Source: AC-37 sp036389295 (GTDB taxonomy: Bacteria > Actinomycetota > Thermoleophilia > Solirubrobacterales > Thermoleophilaceae). From it: a DNA stretch of 64,000 nt. Location of the stretch: contig DASVQB010000055.1 in the NCBI GenBank assembly GCA_036389295.1, positions 25,564-89,563 on the forward strand. Direction: 5' to 3'. Within the stretch, counting starts at the first letter, position 1; each line of letters opens with the position of its first letter. This document shows, piece by piece, positions 1-8,140 of this stretch. Below the pieces are notes generated by a model. It was not told where the DNA came from. It worked only from the letters and a program-made list of their open reading frames with translations, and ran no database searches. Made by a program: the position numbers and the translations under genes.

Positions 1-585
1 CAGGCGATAGGCGAGGTCGAGGTCCTCGTAGAGGAACGGCAGCCGTTCCTCGTCGAAGCCCCCGGCACGCTCGATCAGCGAGCGCTTGATCGAGGAGTTG
101 GCGGTGTAGAACCGGCCCCAGCCCACGTCGACGCCCTCGATGTTCGAGTAGTCGAACTGGATGCCGGCGTCGAGCCACCTCATGAACGGGGTGACGCGGA
201 TCTCGTCCGCCCAGCGCACGCGGCCGAGCACCGCGACGGCCTCCTCCGGGTGCCGCTCGTGCCACGCCGCGTGCTCGGCCAGCAGGCGGCCCTCCGGCAG
301 CGTGTCGTCGCCGATGAAGAGCAGGATCGGCGCCCGCGCGGCGCGCCAGCCGACGTTCCGTGCCGCGGACGCCCCGGCCCGCTCGGCCGCGAGCACGCGC
401 GAGTCGAGACCGCTCGAGAGCACCGCTTCTCGGATCGCTGCGACGCTCGTAGCCGCGGCGTCCGTGACGACGATCAGCTCGAAGCGCGGAGCGTCGCGCT
501 CGCGCTCGAGGTGCCGGACGACGCGCGTCAGCAGCTCCGCTCTGCCGTGGGTCGGGATGACCACGCTCAGCTCCGGGCCGCTCAC
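1..585 (-). CDS. Family 2 glycosyltransferase, 3' part outside the window
   Basis: The visible 195 codons are the N-terminal part of a GT-A fold family 2 glycosyltransferase, which transfers a sugar from a nucleotide donor. The protein opens with the usual SVVIPTHGR beta-strand. It then has AAERAGASAARNVGWRAA and the acidic metal/nucleotide site FIGDDTLPEG, and further on a GGFDE..LPFLYEDLDLAYRL segment typical of the acceptor side. The GTG start at 585 overlaps the stop of the upstream glycosyltransferase gene by 4 bases (GTGA), so the two are probably translationally coupled. The reading frame runs off the left edge of the window, so length and C-terminus are unknown. Donor and acceptor cannot be deduced. 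Context indicates a cell-surface polysaccharide or glycan pathway. Confidence 0.88.
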   Translation of the reverse strand, partial: MSGPELSVVIPTHGRAELLTRVVRHLERERDAPRFELIVVTDAAATSVAAIREAVLSSGLDSRVLAAERAGASAARNVGWRAARAPILLFIGDDTLPEGRLLAEHAAWHERHPEEAVAVLGRVRWADEIRVTPFMRWLDAGIQFDYSNIEGVDVGWGRFYTANSSIKRSLIERAGGFDEERLPFLYEDLDLAYRL

Positions 586-1970
586 CGGACGAGCTCCGCG
601 TAGATGGCGTCCATCTCGTCGGCGTGCCGCGCCATCGGCTTCACGATCTCGTCGCGCGCGGCGCGGATCTTCGCGCCGAGCTCCGCCACGAGCTCCGGCC
701 GCTCGATCGCCTCGAGCACGATGCCCGCCAGCTCCTGCGGCGAGCGCGACCGGTTCAGCCAGCCGGTCTCTCCCTCGCGGGTGTAGTCGACCATCCCGCC
801 GATCGCGTTCGCGATTACCGGGATGCCCTTGGCGAGCAGCTCCGGGCCGACGTACCCGTACGCCTCCTCCCAGATCGAGGGCACGATCCCGACGTCGACC
901 TCGTCGAGGATCCCGTCGAGCTCCTCCGGCGCGAACGGCCCGCGCAGCTCGATCGCGTCGATCCGGCGCGCCTCGGCCTCGACGGCCCTGTCGATGGCCC
1001 CGAACGCGAGCAGCCGGAAGCTGCCCGGCGGCGCGCCGTCCGCGACGATCCGGAACGCCTCGATTACGAGGCGCGCGCCCTTCGCGGTGGACGCGAGGCC
1101 GTTGAGCGTCCCGAAGACGACCGGAAGCCGTCCCCCGACCTCACGCGGGCGGAGCCGCTCGATGTGCGCGAGCGTGAGCTGGAGCGTTCGGATCCGGTCC
1201 GGGTCGACGCCCAGCGTCGAGTAGATCTCCGCGACCCGGGAGGACATCGCGATCACGCGCTCCGCGCGGTTGAGCCGCTCGACGTTGACCTCCCGCCGCC
1301 GCTGGAAGGCGCCGGGGCCGGCGGCGGGCGGCCTCGGGACGCGTGCCGCCAGCGTGTGGGCCACCCAGCCGATCCGCCTGTGCGGGGGGTTCGGGTCGAG
1401 GCGCCGCAGCAGCGGCCGCTTGACCAGCTCGTGGCGCATCGTGGCCGCGACCATCAACCCCGGCGGCCGCCCGTCCGCCGCGACCGTGGCCACGCAGTCC
1501 GCGCCGATCTCGCGCCGCAGGCATACGCGCCCCTCCGAGTCGAGCAGCTTGAACGTCGAGCAGAGCGGGAAGTAGTCCTGGAGCGTCACGACCGCCGGGA
1601 TGCCGGCGTCGCGTACGACGTCGAGCACCGACGTGGGCAGCCCCGCCAGCTCCTGGACGTGCACGGCGTCGGGCCGCAGCTCGCGCATCGCGCGCCGCAG
1701 CATCTCCTCGATCCGCGGCTCCCCGACCTCGAGCTCGGGCTGGCGGCCGTGGTCGTAGAGCGGCGAGTTGACGACCTCCAGCATGGCCAGCGGACCGTTG
1801 CGCCAGCGGCGCAGCCGGGGGGACCGGAACCACGGGTAGTGGCGCCCGCTGAAGAAGTACGCGACCTCGTGGCCGCGGCGCGCCTGCTCGTGCATGAGGT
1901 CCTCGACGTAGGCGACCAGGCCGCCGTGCCGGAGGGGCCGGAACCCCGTGCCGATGTGGAGGAGGCGCAC
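582..1970 (-). CDS. Glycosyltransferase family 4 (GT-B fold)
   Basis: A 462-residue GT-B glycosyltransferase. It begins MRLLHIGTGFRPLRHGG, the glycine-rich N-terminal loop of group 1 transferases. The C-terminal half has LPVVFGTLNG and IVPSIWEEAYGYVGPELLAKGIPVIA, the EX7E-type nucleotide-sugar binding region. Between the domains is a basic segment that may touch the membrane or a lipid-linked acceptor. The length fits the family. Its start lies 9 bases after the stop of the upstream GT4 gene and its stop overlaps the next GT2 gene, so three transferases (3221 to beyond 1) probably form one transcript. It likely acts at the cytoplasmic face of the membrane, building a repeat unit or glycan. 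The sugar specificity is not readable from the sequence. Confidence 0.9.
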   Translation of the reverse strand: MRLLHIGTGFRPLRHGGLVAYVEDLMHEQARRGHEVAYFFSGRHYPWFRSPRLRRWRNGPLAMLEVVNSPLYDHGRQPELEVGEPRIEEMLRRAMRELRPDAVHVQELAGLPTSVLDVVRDAGIPAVVTLQDYFPLCSTFKLLDSEGRVCLRREIGADCVATVAADGRPPGLMVAATMRHELVKRPLLRRLDPNPPHRRIGWVAHTLAARVPRPPAAGPGAFQRRREVNVERLNRAERVIAMSSRVAEIYSTLGVDPDRIRTLQLTLAHIERLRPREVGGRLPVVFGTLNGLASTAKGARLVIEAFRIVADGAPPGSFRLLAFGAIDRAVEAEARRIDAIELRGPFAPEELDGILDEVDVGIVPSIWEEAYGYVGPELLAKGIPVIANAIGGMVDYTREGETGWLNRSRSPQELAGIVLEAIERPELVAELGAKIRAARDEIVKPMARHADEMDAIYAELVR

Positions 1971-1979
1971 CCGCGAACC

Positions 1980-3221
1980 CTAGGCGTAGGTGCGCGAGTC
2001 GCGTGCGCGGGCGCGCGGCGCCGGCGCCGGCGCCGCGGCCCGGGTGACGGCGTCCTCGACGGCCGCGTCGAAGATCGCCCGCGTGTGGCGCGGCGCGGTC
2101 TCGAGCCCCCCGCGACGAAGCCGCGCACGCAGGTCCGGGTCGCCCGCCAGCCGCTCGAGCGCCGCGGCCAGCCCGCGCGGGTCGTCGGCGTCGAACAGGA
2201 GGCAGTTCTCGCCGTCGCGCAGGTACTCGGCCGAGCCGCCCCGGCCGGTCGCCACCACCGGCCGTCCGCGGGCCATCGCCTCCAGCGGGACGAGGCCCCA
2301 CGGCTCGCGCCACCGGACCGGGAACATGACCGCGTCCGCCGCGCCGTAGGCGGCGATCAGCTCGTCGCGCCCGCGCTGGCCGGCGAAGACGGCGCGCCCC
2401 TCGACTCCCAGGCCGGCCGCGAGCTCGCGCAGCCGCCGCTCCTCCCCCGCGTCCCAGCCGCCGACGATCTCGAGGCGCGCGCCGGAAGGCAGGTGCGCGA
2501 GCGCCTCCACCGCCGTGTCCACGCCCTTGCGCGCGTCGAGGCGGCCGACGTAGAGCAGCCGCCAGCGCCACTCGACCTCCGGCGCCGGGTCGAGGAAGGC
2601 CGGGTCGATGCCCGAGTGCGCCACCTCGGTGCGGCGCAGGCCGAGCCCCAGGTCGAGCGCGTGGCGGCGCGTGAAGTCGCTCACGAACACGTACGTGGCG
2701 GCGCCCGCGAAGTCCACCCGCGTGGGGACGCCGAAGGCGCGCTCGGCGAGCGGCGCCAGCGGGGCCAGCAGGCGGCGGCGCCGGCCCTGGAAGACCGAGA
2801 GCCACGGGTCCGCCCAGCGCCCGTAGTCGAGCCACTCGTCGTGCACGAACGCAACCGCGGGAAGCCCCCGCCGGCGCGCGGCCTCGAGCATCGTGAGCGA
2901 CAGGCCCCCCATCGACCACCAGGCGACCACATCCGGCCCCACGTCGCGCAGCTCGCGCTCGAGCACGCTGTGGTTGTGACGGGCCGTGGCGGCGCGCGCG
3001 CGGGGGCCGAGCCGTGCGAACTCGCCGTCGCGCAGGTGCCAGCGCAGCTCGCGGCGCACCCAGGGCGGGTCCGGCTCGACCGCCCCCGTGTCGGTGTCCG
3101 TCGTGAGCACGTGGACGTCGTGGCCCTGCGATCGCAGGTGCTCCACCGCGCCGTGCCAGACGAGCTCGTAGCCGCCGTAGTGGTGCGGCGGGTACATGTT
3201 GCCGACCGTCAGTACCCGCAC
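1980..3221 (-). CDS. Glycosyltransferase family 4 (GT-B fold)
   Basis: A 413-residue group 1 glycosyltransferase. The start chosen is the GTG at 3221, giving VRVLTVGNMYPPHHYGGYE, the standard first strand and glycine loop; longer frames only extend into the divergent neighbour. Signature elements are VAHSGID, LLYVGRLDARKGVDTAVEAL in the donor domain, and EPWGLVPLEAMARGRPVVAT with the EX7E pair. The C-terminus is Ala/Pro/Arg-rich and probably disordered. It is the first gene of a leftward run of three transferases. Only 27 bases separate its start from the rightward GT2 gene at 3249, so the two operons share a very short divergent promoter region. It is likely part of exopolysaccharide or surface-glycan synthesis. 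Confidence 0.9.
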   Translation of the reverse strand: MRVLTVGNMYPPHHYGGYELVWHGAVEHLRSQGHDVHVLTTDTDTGAVEPDPPWVRRELRWHLRDGEFARLGPRARAATARHNHSVLERELRDVGPDVVAWWSMGGLSLTMLEAARRRGLPAVAFVHDEWLDYGRWADPWLSVFQGRRRRLLAPLAPLAERAFGVPTRVDFAGAATYVFVSDFTRRHALDLGLGLRRTEVAHSGIDPAFLDPAPEVEWRWRLLYVGRLDARKGVDTAVEALAHLPSGARLEIVGGWDAGEERRLRELAAGLGVEGRAVFAGQRGRDELIAAYGAADAVMFPVRWREPWGLVPLEAMARGRPVVATGRGGSAEYLRDGENCLLFDADDPRGLAAALERLAGDPDLRARLRRGGLETAPRHTRAIFDAAVEDAVTRAAAPAPAPRARARDSRTYA

Positions 3222-3248
3222 GGCGGCGAGGATAGGGTTCGCGGCCGC

Positions 3249-4217
3249 GTGGAAGGGCCGGTCCCGGTCACCGTCGTCGTCGCCTCGCACGCGCGGCACC
3301 TGCGCCTGCGCTGGCTGCTCAACGCGCTCGAGGAGCAGACCCTCGGCGCCGACCGCTGGGAGGCGGTCGTCGTCCACGACTACGGCAGCGACGTCGCGGC
3401 CCGGGTGCTCGACTCCCACCCGCTCGCGACCGCCGGGAGGCTGCGCCACATCGCGATCGAGCCGGGGACGGGGAGTCCCGCGCGCCAGCGCAACCTCGGC
3501 TGGCGGGCCGCCCGCGGCGGCCTCGTCGCGTTCACGGACGACGACTGCCGCCCCGAGCCGGAGTGGCTCGAGCGACTCGTCGCCGCCGCGGAGGGCGCGC
3601 CCGGTCAGGTCGTCCAGGGCGCGACCCGACCGGACCCGCTCGAGTGGGAGGTCGGCGCCGCGCCGCACGTACGGACCCTGAGCATCGAGCCGGTCGGGCC
3701 GTTCGTCCAGACGTGCAACGTGCTCTACCCCAGGCCGCTGCTCGAGCGCCTCGACGGCTTCGACGAGCGCGCGATCGCCGGCGAGGACGTGGGCCTCTCG
3801 CTGCGCGCGCGGGCGGCGGGCGCGAACGTCGTGGCCGCGCCGGCCGCGGTCGTGTACCACGCGGTCGAGTCGCACCCGCTGCCCGGCATCCTCCGGGAGA
3901 ACCTGAAGTGGCGCCATCTCGCGTACCTGGCGAAGCGCCACCCGGAGGTGAGGCGCGACCTCTGTCTCGGAGTGTTCTGGGATGCGGACCACCTGGCGAT
4001 CGCGGCCGCGATGGCAGGCGTCGCGGGGGCCCGCCTGCACCCCGCGCTGCTGGGGCTCGCCGTGCCGTTCGTCGTCAGGGCCTCCCGCCGGAGGGGACCG
4101 GGCGCCGCGAGCCGGGCGATCGCGCTCGCCGAGCTGCCGGGCGCCGCGACGCGGCAGGCCGCGGAGGTCCTGGGGCTCGCCGCCGGCAGCCTGCGCCACC
4201 GCACCCTGCTCCTGTGA
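3249..4217 (+). CDS. Family 2 glycosyltransferase
   Basis: A 322-residue GT-A glycosyltransferase. The GTG at 3249 gives MEGPVPVTVVVASHARHLRL, with the first beta-strand directly at the N-terminus, which fixes the start. The nucleotide-binding and metal site is AFTDDDCRPEPEWLERL, and the acceptor-side segment reads LDGFDERAIAGEDVGLSLRARAAG. The last ~100 residues are hydrophobic and Ala-rich with a likely membrane-associated helix (LHPALLGLAVPFVV). The stop overlaps the next gene by 4 bases (GTGA at 4214). It is divergent from the GT4 gene ending at 1980. The role is surface glycan assembly; the sugar is unknown. Confidence 0.88.
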   Translation: MEGPVPVTVVVASHARHLRLRWLLNALEEQTLGADRWEAVVVHDYGSDVAARVLDSHPLATAGRLRHIAIEPGTGSPARQRNLGWRAARGGLVAFTDDDCRPEPEWLERLVAAAEGAPGQVVQGATRPDPLEWEVGAAPHVRTLSIEPVGPFVQTCNVLYPRPLLERLDGFDERAIAGEDVGLSLRARAAGANVVAAPAAVVYHAVESHPLPGILRENLKWRHLAYLAKRHPEVRRDLCLGVFWDADHLAIAAAMAGVAGARLHPALLGLAVPFVVRASRRRGPGAASRAIALAELPGAATRQAAEVLGLAAGSLRHRTLLL

Positions 4218-4777
4218 GGGTCGCCCTCCTCGACCACGCGCATCCGACGCCGCCGGTGCGCGAGCTCGCCGTTGCGCTCGCCGCGGCCGGCTGCGAGCCC
4301 GCGATCGTGACCGTCCGCCGCGGACTGACGCGGCGCACGGACGACGGCGGCGTCCCGCTGGTCGCGGTCGGGCGGCTGCCGGAGGCGCCTCTGCGGCTGC
4401 GCGGGTTCGAGCGTCCCCTGACGCACCTGCCGCTCTCGCTCGCCGAGCTGGTGCGCGGCGGCTACGACGCCGTCCACGCGTTCCGCCCGGCGGATGCCGC
4501 GGCCGCGCTCGCGTGGCGGCGGGTGACGGGCGGGCCCGTCGTGTTCTCGCCCGCGGAGCCACCCGGCCGCGACACGGTCTCGAACCGCCGGCTGCGGCTC
4601 CGGCTGCTGGCCGCCGCGGTCGAGCGGAGCGACGCCGTGACGGCGCCCGACGAGGCCGTGCGCGCGGCGACGCTGCGCTGGCTGGCCGTGGAGGCGCCGG
4701 TGCTCGACGCGGCCGGCCACGTCCTGCTCTACGACGAGCTCGTCTCGCGCCGGCCGCGCGGGCGGCCCGCGCCCTAG
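4214..4777 (+). CDS. Short glycosyltransferase-like protein (N-terminal GT-B half only)
   Basis: A 187-residue protein that resembles only the acceptor (N-terminal) half of a GT4 enzyme. It starts VRVALLDHAHPTPPVRELAVALAAAG, followed by strands such as PAIVTVRR and YDAVHAFRPADAAAALAWRR, and stops after a segment like the interdomain hinge. The donor-binding domain with the EX7E motif is absent. It is translationally coupled to the GT2 gene upstream (GTGA overlap) and meets the sulfotransferase gene tail to tail with a 4-base overlap (4774-4777). It may be a truncated transferase, an accessory subunit or a decaying gene. The frame is intact and codon use matches the neighbours, which favours a real product. 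Confidence 0.7.
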   Translation: MRVALLDHAHPTPPVRELAVALAAAGCEPAIVTVRRGLTRRTDDGGVPLVAVGRLPEAPLRLRGFERPLTHLPLSLAELVRGGYDAVHAFRPADAAAALAWRRVTGGPVVFSPAEPPGRDTVSNRRLRLRLLAAAVERSDAVTAPDEAVRAATLRWLAVEAPVLDAAGHVLLYDELVSRRPRGRPAP

Positions 4778-5799
4778 CCCCGCCGGACCGCCTCGGTGGT
4801 GTCCCGCGCGCGCGCCGCCAGGAAGCTCCGCGTCGCGCGGTAGCGATCCTCTGGGCTCATCGCCGGCGGCGTCGGCGGGCGGGCCCGGAGCCGCGCCCGG
4901 CGCACGCCCTCGGCGGCGGCGAACGGGATCGCGCCGGCCTGCTCGCGCGGCCGCGGCGACTCGTAGCCGAGCGTCGCGAGCATCGGCCCGACCACGGCGT
5001 TGACGCGCAGCCGGTCGGCGCGCCCGAGCCGCTCGCGCCATCCGCCCTCGCGCGCCGGCACGATCGCCCCGAGCGCCCGCGCCTGCCACTCCCCCGCGAC
5101 CGCGGGAACGGTGGCGCGGCGCCGGGAGGGGTCGTCGACCATGCCCGGGTCGTAGTCCTCGCTCAGGAAGGCGCACACCAGGCGGAGCACGGCCTCGGGG
5201 TCGCGCGTCATGTCCTCGTAGCGGATCTGGACGAACCGCGACGGGCCGACCTCGAAGCCGCGCCTGACGTTCCGCAGCGTGTACGCGCGCCACTCGCGCG
5301 CGAGCTCGGCCGCCCCCGCCTCCGTCCACGGCGAGGACAGGCTCGACGCCACCACGTCGCGCGGGTCGCGCACGATGTGGACCACCTGGGCGTCCGGGCA
5401 CAGCTCGAAGGCGGCGTCGATCGGCTGGCCGGGGCTCTTCTCCGACCAGCGGCGCTTGCCGGCCCGCTCGGCGAAGTCGCTCATGATCGCGTCGAGCAGG
5501 CCGCCGTAGGTGCGCGGGCCGCGCTTGGCGCGCTCCAGCAGCCGCGCCTCGTCGAAGCCGGCGTCCGCGAACAGGTCGAAGTCCGGGTTGATCGCGTCGT
5601 GCAGCGCCCGCGCGAGGTTGGCGTCGTCCGCGAGGTCGCCGAAGTAGTCGGCCTGGTCCGCGACGCGGAAGTGGAAGTAGGTCTCGGGCGGCGCGGCGAT
5701 GTTCGGGTGCGCGCCGAGCAGCGACTGGATCAGCGTGGTGCCGCTGCGCTGGTAGCCGATGACGAAGATCGGTGCGCCCGCGGCGCCGCCGCCGGTCAC
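4774..5799 (-). CDS. Sulfotransferase family protein (PAPS-dependent)
   Basis: A 341-residue sulfotransferase that would move sulfate from PAPS to a carbohydrate or other hydroxyl. The 5'-phosphosulfate loop is at the very N-terminus (PIFVIGYQRSGTTLIQSLLG). The 3'-phosphate site is VVHIVRDPRDVVASSLSSPW, and ..RYEDMTRDPEAVLRLVCAFL matches the RYEDL region of the family. The GTG at 5799 was chosen because it puts the P-loop about 15 residues from the start and gives a 4-base overlap with the methyltransferase gene upstream; longer frames add unrelated residues. In a glycan cluster it most likely decorates a surface polysaccharide with sulfate, an unusual modification in bacteria. The C-terminal 40 residues are Arg/Ala/Pro-rich. 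Confidence 0.88.
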   Translation of the reverse strand: MTGGGAAGAPIFVIGYQRSGTTLIQSLLGAHPNIAAPPETYFHFRVADQADYFGDLADDANLARALHDAINPDFDLFADAGFDEARLLERAKRGPRTYGGLLDAIMSDFAERAGKRRWSEKSPGQPIDAAFELCPDAQVVHIVRDPRDVVASSLSSPWTEAGAAELAREWRAYTLRNVRRGFEVGPSRFVQIRYEDMTRDPEAVLRLVCAFLSEDYDPGMVDDPSRRRATVPAVAGEWQARALGAIVPAREGGWRERLGRADRLRVNAVVGPMLATLGYESPRPREQAGAIPFAAAEGVRRARLRARPPTPPAMSPEDRYRATRSFLAARARDTTEAVRRG

Positions 5800-6536
5800 C
5801 GGACGTAGGCGCGCACGGCGCCCCGGAGCCCCTCCCAGCTGTCGTCGCCGCTGTACTTCAACGTGAACGGGTCGGACGGCTCGACGCGCGCGAAGCCGGC
5901 GGCCCGGACGATGCGCACGAGGCCGGCGAGGTTCGTGGTCCACCACGTGAAGGTGTCGATCCCGTCGAGGTCCGCGAGCGGAACGCTCTCCCTGAACCGG
6001 AACCGTTTGATCACGTTGACGATCACCGCGCTCTCGGTGCAGACGCTGCGGATGTTCTCCACCGGCGTGATCGGATCCTTCAGGTGCAGGAGCAGATCGC
6101 CGCAGAAGACGAAGTCGAACGTGCCGAGGGCCTCCGGCGAGAGGTCGTACGCCGACAGGATCACGCGCTCGACGCTCGAGCCGAGCGTGCGCCTGGCCAG
6201 CGCGAACCGCTCCGCCTTCGTCTCGTCGAGGCTGCGGTCGTGGTCGCCCCGGAGCGACGCCGGCCAGTCGAGGTCCTCCGGGTCGTCGATGTCGAGGGCG
6301 GTCACCGAGGCGGCCCCTCGCCGCTCCATCTCGAACGCCCAGAAGCCGTCCATCGTCGCCACGTCGAGGCAGCGCTTGCCGGTCAGGTCGACGGGAAGCG
6401 GGTAGCGGTCGAGCACCGGACGGTGGTCGAACATCCCGTTGGTGACCACTCCGCCGCCGAGGTCGATCGTGTGGTACCAGGGGTAGCGCTCGACCTCGGT
6501 GCGCAAGCCCTCGGCGTCCTCGGTCGGCCGTGACAC
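5796..6536 (-). CDS. SAM-dependent methyltransferase, CmoB/DUF1698-like
   Basis: A 246-residue class I methyltransferase. Motif I is GKRCLDVATMDGFWAFEMERRG, followed by the acidic strand VTALDIDD and by FDFVFCGDLLLHLKDPI as the post-II region. The N-terminal YPWYHTIDLGGGVVTNGMFDH segment resembles the W/YHxIxLG...T.G box of CmoB-type enzymes and their many small-molecule-modifying relatives. Without the rest of CmoB, and in a glycan cluster, a sugar or lipid substrate is more likely than tRNA. Its stop overlaps the sulfotransferase start by 4 bases, so the pair is probably co-translated. It lies 21 bases downstream of the flippase gene, in the same leftward operon. Confidence 0.82.
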   Translation of the reverse strand: MSRPTEDAEGLRTEVERYPWYHTIDLGGGVVTNGMFDHRPVLDRYPLPVDLTGKRCLDVATMDGFWAFEMERRGAASVTALDIDDPEDLDWPASLRGDHDRSLDETKAERFALARRTLGSSVERVILSAYDLSPEALGTFDFVFCGDLLLHLKDPITPVENIRSVCTESAVIVNVIKRFRFRESVPLADLDGIDTFTWWTTNLAGLVRIVRAAGFARVEPSDPFTLKYSGDDSWEGLRGAVRAYVR

Positions 6537-6557
6537 CGGCGCGATCCTACCTTCGCC

Positions 6558-8075
6558 TCACGCCGGCTGCGGCGCCTTGACCGCGCCCCGCAGGTAGCCG
6601 AGCATCTCGCGGACGAGCTCGCGCTCGGTGAGCCAGGTGGCGGCGGCGGTCACGACCGCGTACAGCACGAGCTCCCCGACCACCTGCTCGACCGGGCGGT
6701 CGCCGCCCGCGAGCAGCCGGACGCAGAGCACGGCGGCGACCGCGGGCACGCTCGGCGCCATCGCGCGCGCCGCGTGCGTCAGCATCTCGAAGCCGGAGAA
6801 GAGGCGCGTCAGGTAGTACGCCCTGACGGACAGGTCGACGAGCATGACGGCGGCCATCCCGATCCCGTAGCCGATGAGTCCCTCCGCGAGCATGAGCGGG
6901 ATGCCGACGAGCAGGAAGGTCAGCAGCATGAGGCCGCCGTTCACGGCGAGCGGCCGGGTGTTCCCGGTCGCCAGGAAGTAGGCGCTCCAGTTGAAGGCGA
7001 TCTGCGCGACGGCGGCGAGGACGCCGAATATCTGAAGCAGCTCGGTCGCGATCTCCCACTTCTCGCCCAGCACGAGGTCGACGAGGTCCGGCGCGAAGAG
7101 CGCCAGTCCGAGGCCGAACGGCATGCCCCACATCAAGGCGAGGCGGTTCGACTTCACGAACGACTCGAACAGCAGGTCCCTGCGGTCGCGGACGGCGCAC
7201 ACCGCGGGGTAGAGCGTCTGGGTCACGATCTGGTCCGCGCGCTCGGCGAACCGGCTGATCGTTGCTGCCAGGCCGATCGCTCCCACGCCGGCGAGCCCGA
7301 CCGCGCCCTCGCCCACGATCACCGCCGCCTGGGTCATGAGCGCGCCGCTGCCCGCGGCGAGCACCAGGGGCCACGAGAACGAGAAGTACTCGCCGAACAT
7401 GCGGCGGTCGAAGCGGAGCCGGAGGCGGTACGGGCAGACCTTGAGCGCCGCGAGCCCGGCGGCCCAGTGGCCGACCACGCCGCCGACCACGAGGCTCCAG
7501 ACCCCCGCCCCGGCGATCCCGAGCGCGGCCGTGACGACCAGGCTCGTGACCGGCTCGATCGACTGGAGCGCGCGGTGCCGCCCGTAGCGCATCTGGCGGT
7601 AGAAGATCCACATCGGGCTCTGGAGGCCGGAGCCGGCGATCGCGAGCGACAGGACGATGCCCGGCAGGAGGATGTCGGTCCGCCCGTAGATCAGCGCGAA
7701 GCCGGGGAGCGTCGCCATCGCGAGGAAGGTGAACGCCGCCCGCCAGACGAGGTTGATCGTGAAGGCCTTCTGGAAGGCCGCCTCCTGGTCGCGCTCGGCC
7801 TGCTGCACGAACTTGTCGCTCACCCCGATCCCGAGCAGGAACAGGAGGGCCGAGAGGGAGACGTAGACGAGGCCCCAGAGGCCGAACTCGCTCGCCGTCA
7901 GGAAGGCGGCGATCAGCAGGTTCCGGACGAGGCCGAGGCCCGCGAGCCCGACCGTGAACGCCGCGTTGATGATCGTGCCGCGGGCGGCGTGCTCCCGCAG
8001 GGTCCGCCCTCCGAGAGCGACCCTGTCCTCGATCGTGCCGGGCGACGAGCTGTCGGGCGATGCGGGGTCGGGCAT
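6558..8075 (-). CDS. Polysaccharide flippase (Wzx/MATE-like, MOP superfamily)
   Basis: A 505-residue integral membrane protein with 12-14 hydrophobic helices and the overall pattern of a polysaccharide flippase of the MOP superfamily. The N-terminal region includes RTLREHAARGTIINAAFTV followed by helix pairs. Short charged loops such as QQAERDQEAAFQKAFTIN and RFAERADQIVTQTLYPAVCAVRDRR are typical of the WzxC/teichuronic-type branch. Such proteins move lipid-linked oligosaccharide across the cytoplasmic membrane. It is the first gene of the leftward flippase-methyltransferase-sulfotransferase operon. Together with the neighbouring transferases it supports a surface-glycan export cluster. The ATG is at 8075; upstream is a 65-base gap after the LPXTG gene. 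Confidence 0.88.
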   Translation of the reverse strand: MPDPASPDSSSPGTIEDRVALGGRTLREHAARGTIINAAFTVGLAGLGLVRNLLIAAFLTASEFGLWGLVYVSLSALLFLLGIGVSDKFVQQAERDQEAAFQKAFTINLVWRAAFTFLAMATLPGFALIYGRTDILLPGIVLSLAIAGSGLQSPMWIFYRQMRYGRHRALQSIEPVTSLVVTAALGIAGAGVWSLVVGGVVGHWAAGLAALKVCPYRLRLRFDRRMFGEYFSFSWPLVLAAGSGALMTQAAVIVGEGAVGLAGVGAIGLAATISRFAERADQIVTQTLYPAVCAVRDRRDLLFESFVKSNRLALMWGMPFGLGLALFAPDLVDLVLGEKWEIATELLQIFGVLAAVAQIAFNWSAYFLATGNTRPLAVNGGLMLLTFLLVGIPLMLAEGLIGYGIGMAAVMLVDLSVRAYYLTRLFSGFEMLTHAARAMAPSVPAVAAVLCVRLLAGGDRPVEQVVGELVLYAVVTAAATWLTERELVREMLGYLRGAVKAPQPA

Positions 8076-8140
8076 CCCCTACGAGCTTATGCCGGCCGGC
8101 CGCCGCGCGGGAGGTTTCGCGCGAGACGGGGCGGCGCCGC

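Noticed and set aside
624..4217. Very long frames (e.g. 1197 aa at 624-4217, 1490 aa at 15492-19964, 1268 aa at 14878-18684).
   Set aside because: They are stop-poor frames antisense to or upstream of real genes in GC-rich DNA; translations outside the real gene are Arg/Pro/Ala-rich with no motif. Only their ends that hold real genes were kept.
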